Positions 32,001-41,825 of a DNA stretch of 60,000 bases are shown here, piece by piece. Positions within the stretch are counted from its first letter, which is position 1. The number at the start of each line of letters is the position of its first letter. The notes beneath the pieces are model-generated. The model saw only the letters and a list, made by a program, of their open reading frames with translations. It had not been told where the DNA came from and ran no database searches. Source of the DNA: Takakia lepidozioides (lineage: Eukaryota; Streptophyta; Takakiopsida; Takakiales; Takakiaceae). The stretch covers positions 53,462,042 through 53,522,041 of the forward strand of contig CM060734.1 in the NCBI GenBank assembly GCA_030704615.1, given 5' to 3'. Made by a program: the position numbers and the translations under genes.

Positions 32001-34049
32001 TCATCCCTTTGTACAAGACAATCTATTGAAATGGGAGAGAAGAGCATACAAATGGTCTCTCTCTTTTTCCAATCTTTGGAATGCTCCTGTCTCTCCCACC
32101 CTCCAACCCCAGTTGCCTGTCTGAGTAGCTGGTGTGTTCATGCGACCCGAATTGTCCACACCCATCAAGTCTTGCATGGGAATGATGCTTGTTCTTGCGA
32201 CGGACGCAATGGATGCCCGGATAAATTCCCAATGAACCTCATCTTCCTTTTGGAATTGCAAGTAATACTTGACATTTTCCTTCTCTTTGGTCCCAACTTT
32301 CTTCCACCAACCCACACAAGTATCATTGTCATGTGTCCCGGGGTAGACCACTTGGTCCACTTCATGGTTGTGTGGGAGATGTGGGTTTTTGGAGTTGCTC
32401 CCAAATGCAAATTGCAGCACAGCCATTCCGGGAGCTCTGATGTTCTTCCTCAATGCTACCACATCTCCTGTGATGATGCCCAGGTCCTCTGCAATAATGT
32501 CAACTTTTCCAACTGCTTCTTTGATGGCATTGAAAAAATCTTCTCTTGGGCCTGCCTTCCATTTTCCACTGATGGCAGTCTCAGCAGTTGCAGGTATGGC
32601 CCAGTACCCGGCCAATCCTCGAAAGTGATCGATCCGGAACTCATCATACAGCTCGAATGCACGACGCATTCGAATCACCCACCATGCATATCTGTCCTTG
32701 GCCATCTCCTTCCAGCTGTAAAGTGGGCTTCCCCACAGTTGTCCAGTTGCACTAAAGGCATCTGGAGGAACCCCACTCACCATAGTTGGAACGCCTGTCT
32801 TCTGATCTAGTGCAAACATTGAACGATGCGCCCACACGTCTGCGCTATGGCCGCCCACGTATATCGGCATGTCGCCCACAATCTTGATACCGAGGTTGTT
32901 TGCATACTTGTGAATTGCTTGCCACTGACGTTGGAAAAGAAATTGCTCTGCTATGAATTGGTGAATGAAATCTTTGTGCTTATGGCGTGCTGCATCTAGA
33001 GCGGAAAGGTTGCGGTCTCTTAGAGGCTCAGGCCAATCCCACCAATAGTGAGCATCAATTGCATGGTCGATTGCCGCGAACAAAGCAGCCTCCTCAAGCC
33101 ATATGGAAATGCGAGGGTTCTTACGAAAGTTATCCAATTCATCCTTCAAGTGACCTTGGCTGTTAGCAAGTTTCTTGGCAGCCTTGGATATAAGGGGATC
33201 TTTCACCTTGGCAACAGTTTCATAGTTCACCCTTTTTGTAGGTACAGTTTTGGGGAGATCAGACTTTTCCAAGAGTGTGTCTTTGACAAGTTCTTCGAGA
33301 GAGATGAGGAGAGTGTTTCCACAATTGACATCACACGCGGCATAGGGTGAACCATCTTCCCCACCCCTCCGCCCGGGTGGACCCAGAGGCAAAACTTGCC
33401 AAACAGTGCATCCAGTGGATTTTAACCAGTCCAAAAAGATGAATGCCTCCTTGCCAAGCTCTCCAATGCCATACGCCCCTGGCAAGGATGTAGGATGGAG
33501 TAGAATTCCACATCTCCGTTGGGGCACCTTCTTAGTTGGATCGTCGTCTTGATAATGTGCAGGTAAATCCTCCCCTACTCCCACACCCACTTTACAAATG
33601 TCACCCCTACCCCTGTATGTCCTTCTAACACTGGTCAAAGGGCAGCATCTAGTTGGCTCGATACATAAGTTCGGAATTAAGATTTTGGTAGGAAAAGGAC
33701 GACTTTGATTGTTGCTGTGAGGATAGGTGCCATATACGTTGCGTTGGATGGCGTACAGACCTGAGCATGAAGGTTTAATTTTCGAGGACCTCCTCCTAGA
33801 CCATCCAAGGTACCCATGGATTTTCGAAAACTCAGCAACAGCTTGAGCATTAAATTTTCTGGGAATGCCGTATGAGCCCCAGCTGATGCGGGTCAGTGTA
33901 CTAGTAGGCGGGGTAAGACACACCTTTCCATTTTCCCAAACTGCTTCGACAAAATCTGGTCTGCTGGCAACTGTCTTTCTCCTATTAGATTCAAATGGTT
34001 TGGGCAACCTTACACAGGCTGACGGACAACATTCCACCAAGCCTGCCAT
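32001..34049 (-). CDS. DPE1: plastid 4-alpha-glucanotransferase (disproportionating enzyme 1), intronless
   Basis: 682 residues in one open frame. The enzyme transfers maltooligosaccharide units between glucans and releases glucose during starch breakdown in the plastid. Residues 1 to about 170 are Ser/Arg/Lys-rich and mostly unlike the family, in part a transit peptide. The GH77 barrel then runs from CGILLHPTSLPGAYGIGELG through GCTVWQVLPLGPPG and GSPYAACDVNCGN to NWGWR near the C terminus. The catalytic signatures are all present: RIDHFRGLAGYW (nucleophile Asp), DIIAEDLGII (acid/base Glu) and YPGTHDNDT. The ATG at 34049 is the first in frame. Plant DPE1 genes known to me are multi-exon, so a single exon suggests a retrocopy or lineage-specific intron loss. 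No poly-A remnant is obvious downstream. The frame is intact, so it is probably functional. Confidence 0.92.
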   Translation of the reverse strand: MAGLVECCPSACVRLPKPFESNRRKTVASRPDFVEAVWENGKVCLTPPTSTLTRISWGSYGIPRKFNAQAVAEFSKIHGYLGWSRRRSSKIKPSCSGLYAIQRNVYGTYPHSNNQSRPFPTKILIPNLCIEPTRCCPLTSVRRTYRGRGDICKVGVGVGEDLPAHYQDDDPTKKVPQRRCGILLHPTSLPGAYGIGELGKEAFIFLDWLKSTGCTVWQVLPLGPPGRRGGEDGSPYAACDVNCGNTLLISLEELVKDTLLEKSDLPKTVPTKRVNYETVAKVKDPLISKAAKKLANSQGHLKDELDNFRKNPRISIWLEEAALFAAIDHAIDAHYWWDWPEPLRDRNLSALDAARHKHKDFIHQFIAEQFLFQRQWQAIHKYANNLGIKIVGDMPIYVGGHSADVWAHRSMFALDQKTGVPTMVSGVPPDAFSATGQLWGSPLYSWKEMAKDRYAWWVIRMRRAFELYDEFRIDHFRGLAGYWAIPATAETAISGKWKAGPREDFFNAIKEAVGKVDIIAEDLGIITGDVVALRKNIRAPGMAVLQFAFGSNSKNPHLPHNHEVDQVVYPGTHDNDTCVGWWKKVGTKEKENVKYYLQFQKEDEVHWEFIRASIASVARTSIIPMQDLMGVDNSGRMNTPATQTGNWGWRVGETGAFQRLEKERDHLYALLSHFNRLSCTKG

Positions 34050-34830
34050 AGCCCTCCGGCGATCGCCTCACCTCGTTACTTGTAAATCAGCCAGTCACCT
34101 TGTCAGTACCCTTTGCATATTGATGACGATAGTTATGGAACATCTGGACATCAATTATTGCCTTGTATGACAACTAGGGTTATCATACTCAATGCGAGAT
34201 CCATTTGTACAAGCCCATGCTCTATCCTACTCTAACCTGGAGCAGTATATTGGGTCTACTCAAAATCCGTTGTACTTCAACGAAGTATACGTGAAAAACA
34301 TGTGAGCAGTGACTGCAGTCCAGTCTTTGTTTTCGTGCATAACTTTACAATGAAAAGGGAGGAAGCAACTGATTACATCCGGGGATCCAGACTTATAATT
34401 CATGGCCTGTGCAACTACTTTTTCCTGGGCAGGCTGGCAACATTAAAGAAAAGTAGTGTAGTTCACCAACAATGGGAGGAAAGAAGAAGGGAGAAAAACT
34501 GACTTTCAAGACAAGTAATCAGAAGCGATTTGAAAGAGAGGAGAGTCTTCAAAGAAAGACGGTTGATAGAGGAGGAAGACAGTGTATAATCCCTACTTAG
34601 TTTCAGGATATTGTAACTTGCTAGCTTGAAGGGTAAGGCCCCCTGGAATCTGAATGTTTTGAACTGGTGGTGTTTTGAGAAGTTAGATAGTTCCACAGAT
34701 CTAGGATTGATGGCGAAACCAGTCATACATAACGGACGAATGTACTCCACAGAATGTTGGACTGCGCATTCTAGATGGCATATTCCAGTTGGGCAGTCCG
34801 GAAGGTCGTTCGTCTGAATGGCCTCTTAAG

Positions 34831-34887
34831 AGCATTGAATGTGAGTACAACAAAGCATTGAATGTAAGTACAACACAACATTGAATG
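34831..34887. repeat. 23-bp tandem repeat, 2.5 copies
   Basis: AGCATTGAATGTGAGTACAA with a 3-base spacer, repeated with one or two changes, then a partial third copy. Confidence 0.7.
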
Positions 34888-35841
34888 CCTCGATGTTGCT
34901 GCTAACTGACGATGATGGTGGCAGGCTGAACAGCACTTTTTATCCGCCAGGAACAACTGAGCTCAACAACCAGGACTAGCAAGGGGACTAGGTTTGCAAG
35001 GAGAAGACTGCGTTATGTATTTACGTACTCTGCAAAGGACACACACACAAGCACAGGGTGGCAGGAGAATATGAAAGAGCTACCGACACCCTGACGCCTT
35101 AAATCTCATGCATGGGATCGAGCGTTCCGATTTGGCAACCTCTTGGGTGCCCATCTCGAGGCAGACTGCGTGTCATACTTTGGTCGACGGCCTTCTTCTG
35201 CAAAGCGGCCCCTGTCCTGTTGTTCCGTAGAAAGCCTACAGCTGCCACGGCTGGCCTGGCCTGCCATCATCTCATCTTCTCTCTCTCTGGGTTGCCATTA
35301 TCTCTCTCCCTCCTAAGTAATCCCTCTCACACTCTCTCTCCCTCTCTGCGCAGTCCTGCAAGATTCCTCCTTCCCTCGTGCCAGGTTTGCGTCTCTCAGG
35401 TTAGCTTGGACTCTGGAGGTAGCTTGTTTGAACAATCCTGCCCCCCATCATGGCCAAGTGCAGCAGTCTGCTACCCGCAATTGTAGACGCAAGTCACTCG
35501 TTGTGTAGCATCGGTTACTCGTTGGGTGCCCAGCATTGGTTACGCTGCAGAGATGCAGAACTCTTGCCAGACTTCCCCCCGAAAACAAACACATCAGACA
35601 GTTATTTCCCCCATCTGCCATCACCTCGCTGCATTCTGAATGCTGCCTCTGAGAGAGGGACGACCACAATCAGCCCATGTTGGGGGGTTGTCTCTCTCAG
35701 TCCCTACATCCGGATGACCACCCACATTCATTACTTATCTTAAGAACTTGACTGAATTCGATAGATGAGTGACTATATTTCATCTGTTTTGGACCGTTGA
35801 GATTGTAAGTACAGAGGGTAAAAGCGCTGTCATCATCATCA

Positions 35842-35882
35842 TCTTTTTCTTCTTTTTTTCTTCTTCTTCTTCTTCTTCTCCG
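35842..35882. repeat. TTC microsatellite
   Basis: A polypyrimidine run of TTC/CTT triplets, preceded by ATC triplets. Confidence 0.8.
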
Positions 35883-37473
35883 TCGTCGCACACTGACCAG
35901 TGCTCGATTAAATCTTGCAAGACCCACGGGGAGTGTGTCAGGATCCACGCGCAGCTTGAGTATGTACTCTCATGTTGCTGCTGCCCACATTGCCTCGGCT
36001 TTTCAGCGCTGCACCCGTAGTCTCCGCCTTCTGTGGGGGATGGAATCCCGCTGCAATTGAGAAATACCGGAATGCCGGAGATGATGACTGATCGTGGGTG
36101 TTTTGAAGAGCTTTCGGCGCAATTTGCGCACTTGGGGGTTTGCCTCTTGTCCGCAGCGGTGAAGAAGCAGAAGAAAGGCAGTCAGTACGGGGTGTCTGAT
36201 CCTTCCCGGACAGAAGTTACGTAATTTTCATTAGAAAATGGAGGAACAAATGATCAGTCTGAAAATCTACCTGGACTAAGTTGAACTTAGAAATTCTTGG
36301 AACATGGTTGTGCTGGGATCCCTGCTACAATCCGTGCGTCTGCTTGATTGTTGAGGCGTCGCTTGCTTGTGCTAAGGAAGCAGGCCGTCGTGGCCAACGG
36401 TATAAATTCTACTCCTAATCTTAAAGAATGAAGACTAGTGTCCAAAGTAGTATATTGTAGATTTGAGCGGCTCCATAAATGGAGCAGGCTGTGGGGACGA
36501 ACAGGGATTTGCTGCCAACACGATTGCAGCTATACTCTTTGCCATCATCATTTCATAGAGTTATCTGATGGAGAACCTTGACAACCCGGGGAAAACCTCC
36601 ATAGTGGGCTTTCAACAACAACATTGCACACATCCATTGAGGCTGTTCTGGAGAAATCGAATTCATGTTTTAGTGTGTCGTTATTGTGGCTGACAGGAGA
36701 TCTGCTGTCTTTCACCCGATTGCCGGGAAGGGTGAGAAGCACATCACCTCTTCCGTACTGGCCTAAAATTCTGCTTTCTTCAGCGTCAAAAGTCACTACT
36801 TGCACAAAAAGAAGTTGTGAAAGCTGTTGACTGATGGTAGAATGTGCATTTAGAATTGAGACTGATGCATGTGCTAGTAACTACATGAAGCACCATCTTA
36901 ACAATTAACCATAAATTGGCTGTTCGGTTTGTTCCCTTCAACCTTCACCTCAACAGGCTGACTGAGGCTGGTACTGAAATGTGAAAGTACTGTGGTGTAA
37001 AACAACCATTCTGTGAAGGGTTTTAATGAACCAAGCACCCACAAACTGGTTCTAGATCTAGGATCTCAATTCCGGAATTGGAGCTGTGGTGGATTGCAGT
37101 ATTTGCCTTGAAAGCTTCAGTAGTGGAAGAATCGGGTGAGCATGCAGTGGGAGACTCGATGTTCCCCAATCACACCAAAAAATGCCCTCCAAGAAACCTG
37201 TCTTCCCATTAATCAACCTCTTTCTGTGGAAATTTTCACCAACAGAAGAACTTCAGGGTTTTCTTCATGCCTTGTCTTTTGTAATGTTCCTGACACCTCT
37301 GCCTTAAGGCTGTTCAATTCCTTCACAGCTGCTGTTCCATATTTTTACTTGGCTTGCGGTCACCACAAGTGGCAGTACTCTCTGCCACAACTAATGACAC
37401 ATGCCTTCTGTGAAGTAACGTACCACCTTTCCACCCTCTTGCTTCAAGCAAAGCACTTTCTTTCATGCATGTT

Positions 37474-39414
37474 TCACCAGTAATCCCCACAAGAACAAAC
37501 CCCATTTTGGAAGTGGTGAAAACGGCTGGCATCCCTTACAACAATTGGTCGTCCAACAATCTTCGAGATTAACTTGGTGGCGGTATGGCAGTCACCACAT
37601 ACCCGAAGGTTCTTGACTATGCGGATTCGTGTCCCAGGGGGTGTGCTAATGAGCCCGAAAGTGATGGCCAGCTTCTCACTGTGGTAGCAAAGAGAGCATC
37701 CCTTTTGCTCCTCCTCCACATCGTGCAATACAAAGCGTGTGTCAGGCACATAACCGGCGTCCTCCATCTGTCCAGATAATCTCTCCAGTTCAGCATGGAT
37801 ATCCTCAATTTGTGGATGCAATTTGTCATCTACAATGAAGGTATGCACCTGGTTGTCCACCTCAATGTAGCTGCGCCCTGGCTCCTTTGTAACACCTCTG
37901 TCTTCCATCATTTTTCTCAATTTCGCTTTATCGTCCCACCTACCAGCTGCAGCATAGATGTTGGATAGCAGAACATAAGCTCCAGCATGCTGTGGATCAC
38001 TCTTAACAATGTTTTTTGCTGCACGTTCTGCTACATCCACATGGCCATGAATTCTGCAGGCACCAAGTAAGGCTCTCCACACCCCAGCACCTGGTGTGAT
38101 TGGCATTTTGTTAATGAAGTCCTCTGCCTTTCCCAATTGCCCTGCACGGCCAAGAAGGTCCACCATACAGCCAAAATGCTCGACTGTAGGAGTGAGGCCA
38201 TAATCTCGACTGATGGAATCAAAGTAGTGACAGCCTTCATCCACTAAGCCAACATGACTACATGCAGAGAGAAGAGATACAAATGTGACATTATTCGGCT
38301 TCAAGCCTTCATGTTGCATTTGTTCAAACAGTTCCAGGGCCTCCCTACCAAACCCATGTTGAGCATATCCTGTAATCATAGCACTCCATGAAACTGCATT
38401 TCGTTTAGCCATACTGTCAAACACTTTCCGTGCAAGATTAACGCTTCCACACTTGGCATACATGTCAGCAAGGGCAGTCTCCAGAATGATGTCTGGACCA
38501 ATTCCATCTCTGATGATGTCAACATGGACCTTTTTGCCCTTTTCCAGCGCTCCTAGGCTGCCACATGCATTGAGAATGGAGGTAAACGTGACCCTGTTGG
38601 GTGTCACCCCTTCCCCTATCATTTGCTCATAAACCTTGAAAGCCTCCCTGCCACACCTGTTCTGAGCATATCCTGCAATCATTGTGCTCCATGACACCAC
38701 ATTTCGTTCAGCCATATTATCGAATACTTGACGTGCATCCTCTATGCTCCCGCATTTGGCATACATGTCAACAAGGGTATTCTCTAGTATGATATCTGAT
38801 TCAATTCCACTTTTGCTAATATTAGCATGGATCTCTTTGGCTTTTTCGAGGGTTCCTAGGCTGGCACATGCATTCAGAACGGAAGTGAACATAACCCTGT
38901 TGGGCACCACCCCTTCCTGTATCATTTGCTCATAAATCTGGAAAGCCTCCCTTCCATACCCATGCTTGGAATATCCTGCCATCATTATAGTCCACGTAAA
39001 CCCATTTCTTTCAGGCATTTTGTCAAACACTTGGCGGGCATCCACTACACTCCCACATTTGGCATACATGTTGACAAGGGTGTTGAACAAAATGACATTT
39101 GGTTTGAATCCACTCTGGATAATATGGGCGTGTACCTGCTTTCCCTCTGCTAAATCTTTTGTGTTGATGCACTCCTGCAAGATACAGACGTAAGTATTGG
39201 AGTCTGCCCGCATACGTCGATTGTTCAAAATGTGCAGTGCTTCTTGAAGTCGTCCCGCCTTACAAAGTGTCTTAAACTCTCCACAAGGGCCCAAGGAATT
39301 CTTATCGCGTCCCTCGTTTGGTCCTCTGTCCAAGGCATTGACAATACTGGAGGTGCTAGCCATGCCGCCAGTCTGATATCCAACAAACAACTGAGTATGA
39401 TTCAACCCTGCCAT
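37474..39414 (-). CDS. PLS-class pentatricopeptide repeat protein with E and DYW domains
   Basis: 646 residues, one exon. About eleven PPR units run from residue about 45 to 430, with repeated MYAKCGSVVDARQVFDKMPE-like L and S motifs and NRVMFTSVLNACASLGTLEK-like P motifs. The E domain follows (GVWRALLGACRIHG, YVLLSNIYAAAGRWD), then the PG box (PGRSYIEV) and a complete DYW cytidine-deaminase domain with HSE, CGDCH and the terminal CSCGDYW. Members bind one organelle transcript and convert specific C to U. The deaminase zinc ligands are all present. The target organelle is unclear: the N terminus (MAGLNHTQLFVGYQTGG) is a weak transit peptide. A decayed copy of the DYW end lies at 43.7 kb. Confidence 0.95.
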   Translation of the reverse strand: MAGLNHTQLFVGYQTGGMASTSSIVNALDRGPNEGRDKNSLGPCGEFKTLCKAGRLQEALHILNNRRMRADSNTYVCILQECINTKDLAEGKQVHAHIIQSGFKPNVILFNTLVNMYAKCGSVVDARQVFDKMPERNGFTWTIMMAGYSKHGYGREAFQIYEQMIQEGVVPNRVMFTSVLNACASLGTLEKAKEIHANISKSGIESDIILENTLVDMYAKCGSIEDARQVFDNMAERNVVSWSTMIAGYAQNRCGREAFKVYEQMIGEGVTPNRVTFTSILNACGSLGALEKGKKVHVDIIRDGIGPDIILETALADMYAKCGSVNLARKVFDSMAKRNAVSWSAMITGYAQHGFGREALELFEQMQHEGLKPNNVTFVSLLSACSHVGLVDEGCHYFDSISRDYGLTPTVEHFGCMVDLLGRAGQLGKAEDFINKMPITPGAGVWRALLGACRIHGHVDVAERAAKNIVKSDPQHAGAYVLLSNIYAAAGRWDDKAKLRKMMEDRGVTKEPGRSYIEVDNQVHTFIVDDKLHPQIEDIHAELERLSGQMEDAGYVPDTRFVLHDVEEEQKGCSLCYHSEKLAITFGLISTPPGTRIRIVKNLRVCGDCHTATKLISKIVGRPIVVRDASRFHHFQNGVCSCGDYW

Positions 39415-40285
39415 CCTGCATGAAAATAGATTATTTCACACTAACTCACATAACGTATCTCAAAGCTCATAGATACTTCAAGCAAATATCTCCTCATAAG
39501 CACAGGCCTATCCCACAGCCTGCAGCCTGAATCAACTTCTATGTATTATAAGCGTGAAAATATAGCTGTCCTTTGAGGAATAACTGTACCAATTCTATCT
39601 GTTTGAGTTGGAACCCGCAATCATTATCAAAGCAATACCTGTTGTATTCTCGGGCTCGAGATCCAATCTCTATATCGACCTCAGAAGTGGATTGTGCTTG
39701 ACCTTGGATCGTGGCAGATAGCTCTGCTCTAGCCCAATGACGGTTGGACCAACCCTCAATCCAAAGGATTTTATTTGTGTGCTTCCGTCTGAAGTCTGGT
39801 GAGCTTAGACTTTTCTGCGAAAGCCGAGCAACCACAGCTTCAACCACAGCCTTGAATTGACCAGGTTACGGCCACCAAGCTCCAAACGTCTTTCAAACGA
39901 CAGGGAGCAATGCTGAGCATTGTACCTCCTACTCATGGCAACAGTAAGAAACTGTTCTGATGCTTTTTCATGACAAAGGACAAAACTATCTTAACTGAAG
40001 AAACTGCAGATACTATCCAATTGACAACACTACAGTCGTCATGCAAGATTCAGTCATAAGCTCTCCTCAACAAACTCTTTGTGCCCTACATAGCCTCACA
40101 TTATGAAACTTGTTGTCCCACCATCCAGAAGGATCCCAGAAGAATTCCTGCAAGAGCCGCTCCAAGCTCATAGCTTGACCTGCATGCAAGAAATGCAGGA
40201 ACATTAGAACTTTGCCAGCTTCTGATTGCCTCAAGACTCTATGTCAGAGTGCTAGTGCCAGAACTTAGATTCTTAGCAGCTCCTC
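39415..40285. other. 5' flank of the PPR gene, no gene assigned
   Basis: A minus-strand frame at 39847-39539 (FRRKHTNKILWIEGWSN) may be an exon of the candidate gene described next, but no splice sites could be confirmed. Confidence 0.35.
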
Positions 40286-40290
40286 CTGCC

Positions 40291-41094
40291 CTAGGCCTTT
40301 CTGAGCAATGAGGGCTTTCCATTAGAGTAATCTTTCTCTGCCATTTTCAAGCAGACTGGCACTGCCACTGCAAACTTATCCCACAAGTGCGACTCTAGGA
40401 ACAACAAAATATTTTCTCCTAATCCATTCCTCGGTGGCAATTGTGGCTGTACATTGCTCCAGAAGGACCTCACAATGTCTCTAAGATTTTCTCGCGACAA
40501 GCTCTGGAGCGAGCGCAAAATGCATTGCACATCTTGGAGCTGGCCGCGGTAGCTTTGTGGACCATGTGACAGCCCCATCATAACTCTCACCATGAGTTAT
40601 GACAGGGTTATGTTACCTTAATGGCCGCAAGCAAGCCAGCCAAAAGGTACCATTCTCTCTCGTGCCATGAATGGAAAAAACAGACATCGAGAGATACTGA
40701 AGCGCTCAAGGGTGTCGATTCCGCTCCTGTAGGTCACGGACACAATGGAGTAGCTCGCCCCTAAATATATAGTTAAGAGATCCAAAGAAAGACGCAAAAT
40801 TTCCTGTCCATCGACCATACCTGTCTTCAGTTTCCCTGGACGCGGGGGAGCTGTTACAGCATTCCCAACCTAAGAAAGACGCAAAATTTCCTGTCCATCG
40901 ACCATACCTGTCTTCAGTTTCCCTGGACGCGGGGGAGCTGTTACAGCATTCCCAACCTCGATGCCTACTGCAGCTCCACATCCTGACCCGCTGCCCGCCC
41001 GTTCACCGCAAGGAGAAGGAGGGCCTCGGCTATGTGTGTACTCACTAGAACGCTGGACCACACTGCCATCCCCAATGTTCGTAATTGTTACCAT
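40291..41094 (-). CDS. candidate multi-exon gene of unknown function, with an 87-bp duplication over a splice donor
   Basis: The first exon (41094-40908) starts MVTITNIGDGSVVQRSSEY and runs through a Pro/Gly/Ser-rich stretch to PPRPGKLKT, ending ACAG/GTATGG, a strong donor. An 87-bp tandem copy places a second identical donor at 40821. A later minus-strand exon candidate (about 40545-40291) has SLQSLSRENLRDIVRSFW and GLGENILLFLESHLWDKF and ends at a stop, with a possible acceptor GCGGCCAG. I do not recognise the protein. Both pieces have natural composition, but linkage is inferred and middle exons may be missing. Confidence 0.4.
40785..40958. repeat. tandem duplication, two 87-bp copies
   Basis: GACGCAAAATTTCCTGTCCA and the following sequence to TTCCCAACCT repeat with a period of 87 bp (40791 and 40878), with almost no change. 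Since 87 is 29 codons, the frame is preserved whether or not the copy is spliced in. Confidence 0.9.
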
Positions 41095-41099
41095 TGTGC

Positions 41100-41825
41100 T
41101 GTTTCCGTCTCATTCTTTCAGGCATTCGGTCTCGCACAGAGAGTCAGGTCTTGTATGAGAATGTTACGATTATTGCCTTGAAACCAGATCATGTCAACTA
41201 CTTTGAGCTATGAAGATCTGGCAGTGGTAGCTTGTGATTGCGCCTGTCGAGCTTTCTCCTTCCAAAACACGTCGACTGCCTCCTTCAAGTCATCATCATT
41301 TCCACCCGCAGCTCTCATGCTATAAATAAAAAAAGATTGATAGTGAGTTGTCAACCTTTCCTCTCTCGACACCCAGCAATCTACCCATCCTCGCTATGGC
41401 CATGGCAAGAGCGAAAAGGATATAGGATGCAGAAAGAGGCAGCCAGTGCAGCAAAACAAGACAGAGAATCTGCAAAGGTGGGTTGCATTGTGAAGCGCAA
41501 GATGAGTGCAAAATGAAACTCGTTTTTCTGTCTGAAGTCTCTTCCTTCGCTCCATAACAATCCGTAAGAACAATTTTCTCCAGTCTAGTGTGTTGGATGT
41601 GTTTTGGCTTTGCTTGCTCTGCTAATCACCTTTCCTTGGCTCTTCCATTCCTCATCCCCGCAGTAGTCAGTGTTCCCTGTCCTTGAAATGAGTGGGAAAG
41701 GACTTGTTTGTTCAACCCACACAGCGAAGACAGATGAGTTGATGTATGCATTACATACATTCAGATTCACTACTTTGTTGCATCGTCCTCTGGAAAACAG
41801 CCCATTGATTACAATCACCCTTGTC
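41100..41825. other. no supported gene
   Basis: Short frames on both strands without domains. It is possibly the promoter region of the minus-strand candidate gene ending at 41094. Confidence 0.35.

Larger units (their letters stand above)
34050..37473. other. intergenic region without a convincing gene
   Basis: Upstream of DPE1 and downstream of the PPR gene. It contains a 23-bp tandem repeat, a TTC microsatellite and a CT-rich leader-like stretch (35270-35370). A minus-strand open frame at 36805-36548 (VVTFDAEESRILGQYGRGD) has natural-looking composition and could be an exon, but I find no partners. A long untranslated region or non-coding RNA is possible. Confidence 0.4.

Noticed and set aside
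32031-32810. Long plus-strand open frame within DPE1 (259 codons)
   Set aside because: It is the mirror of the GH77 coding frame on the other strand and has no domain.
34055-34070. GCGATCGC near the DPE1 start as a tenth member of the palindromic family
   Set aside because: Only the 8-bp centre is shared (CCGGCGATCGCCTC); the CG arms and AACC flank are missing.
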